Shown here: one piece after another, positions 63,201-64,000 of the stretch
How the letters are laid out: every line of letters starts with the position of its first letter
How positions within the stretch are numbered: position 1 is the stretch's first letter
Assembly (NCBI GenBank): GCA_021904315.1
Contig: CM038917.1
Location: forward strand, 3,580,041 to 3,644,040
Direction of reading: 5' to 3'
Length of the DNA: 64,000 nucleotides
From: Sphagnum magellanicum
Lineage: Eukaryota > Streptophyta > Sphagnopsida > Sphagnales > Sphagnaceae
The notes under the pieces: model-generated
Seen by the model: the letters and a program-made list of their open reading frames with translations, nothing else
Database searches by the model: none
What the model was told of the DNA's origin: nothing
Translations under genes and position numbers: made by a program

Positions 63201-64000
63201 TGTGATGATGTAATTTGTAGCATGTTCATATGTGCACACCAAGACAACAATAATGTAAAACGATAAGCAACAACATTGTGATATGCATATCAATATTTAT
63301 AATATTGAGTCAAAGCATGGTTGGGGTATTCAAAAGGATTGTCTCGTTTTATAATCATTGGACCTCTTCACTTAAACATGTTGAAACTTAATGACACATT
63401 CATATTGAAAGTTTGATTTTATTCAAAAATAGATACATTACAAAGGTATTTGTTCTATGCATTGAATGTCAAATTTGAACAAGTTTAAGGACTCCTACCA
63501 AGTCCTTGAAAAACATTTAGGATTTATTTCATGAGAAAAAAAAAAGTTCAAGGACTCATAAGGAATCTTTAAACAACTTTTTTTTGCCCAAGATGCTTAC
63601 CACAAACACCTTATGTGCTAAGGTGTATAAAATGTATGAATGTGATAAGAACAAAATGCCCTATTATAATGTAAAAAGTTTGAAAAAATCAAATTTCTAG
63701 GAATTTTGGGCATTGATGGAACATGGCCCACATTGAATAAATTTTACTATTTTCACTTTTATGGGTGAAAAAAATAGATACTTTAAAAGACTATATAAAA
63801 TTTGGAACAAAATTATTTCATTTGACATGAGAAAAAAAGGTGAAATGTGAGAGAAATCATGGGAAAAATGAAGAAAAAGATGAATTTGGGAATCCTTGGA
63901 GTGAATTTTAGGGTTCAAATGTGGTACTCCAATCATCCTTATACCCTATTTCCATTTATTTGATTCATTGTTCAATGCTAGTTTTTTTGAAATATTTTGT
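60241..64000. other. AT-rich intergenic, no gene seen
   Basis: Very AT-rich with only short frames. An (AT)n microsatellite lies at about 61330-61353. No transposon protein, RNA gene or conserved motif was recognised. Confidence 0.45.

Noticed and set aside
1-64000. CRISPR arrays, bacterial operons, prophage or replication-origin signals
   Set aside because: Spliced plant genes throughout; the repeats seen have no spacer pattern and there are no prokaryotic genes.

Overview
The window is nuclear DNA from a land plant. The evidence is spliced GT-AG genes for plant-specific chloroplast proteins (TIC56, a PsbP-domain lumen protein, a plastid-type DAHP synthase relic), a PLS-type PPR protein, RCI2/PMP3, RPL22, and a disease-resistance-like gene. 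Two things argue against a flowering plant: the resistance-like gene joins an alpha/beta-hydrolase to NB-ARC and LRRs (the HNL class, first described from liverworts), and the PPR protein is built from highly self-similar repeats of a kind I associate with ferns. My best guess is a fern or other non-seed plant, with moderate confidence; the species cannot be read from the sequence.

Layout. 0.1-1.3 kb: RPL22 on the minus strand, with a telo-box in its promoter. 1.6-4.8 kb: non-genic structured DNA, namely a degenerate telomere-like tract, a long imperfect inverted repeat and a 75-bp tandem repeat. 5.2-6.2 kb: a tentative unrecognised plus-strand gene. 8.2-9.9 kb: a PPR gene on the minus strand whose 3' end is a tandem triplication of its last motif. 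11.9-13.5 kb: a complete four-exon PsbP-domain gene on the minus strand; a 60-bp x3 repeat lies just upstream. 14.75-18.06 kb: a decayed but still intron-containing DAHP synthase pseudogene with a MITE in intron 1. 18-23 kb: no recognised gene. 23.4-23.8 kb: a tiny two-exon RCI2/PMP3 gene. 25.25-25.6 kb: a second copy of the same MITE family. 27.85-31.75 kb: a degenerate Ty1/copia retrotransposon. 32.57-33.12 kb: a tandem duplication directly abutting the five-exon TIC56 gene (33.1-36.2 kb, plus strand). 36.2-47.2 kb: AT-rich DNA with tandem repeats and no gene. 47.3-54.5 kb: the hydrolase-NB-ARC-LRR gene on the minus strand. 57.6-59.0 kb: a frameshifted F-box/LRR pseudogene. 59-64 kb: AT-rich, nothing recognised.

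The genes do not form a pathway. They are ordinary scattered plant loci in repeat-rich DNA. The most distinctive locus is the hydrolase-NB-ARC-LRR gene. Its last exon encodes about 45 LRR units of 24 residues, most of them almost identical 72-bp copies, which points to recent expansion or homogenisation of the putative recognition surface. A TGA near the hydrolase/NB-ARC junction makes splice-site choice decide whether the gene is intact.
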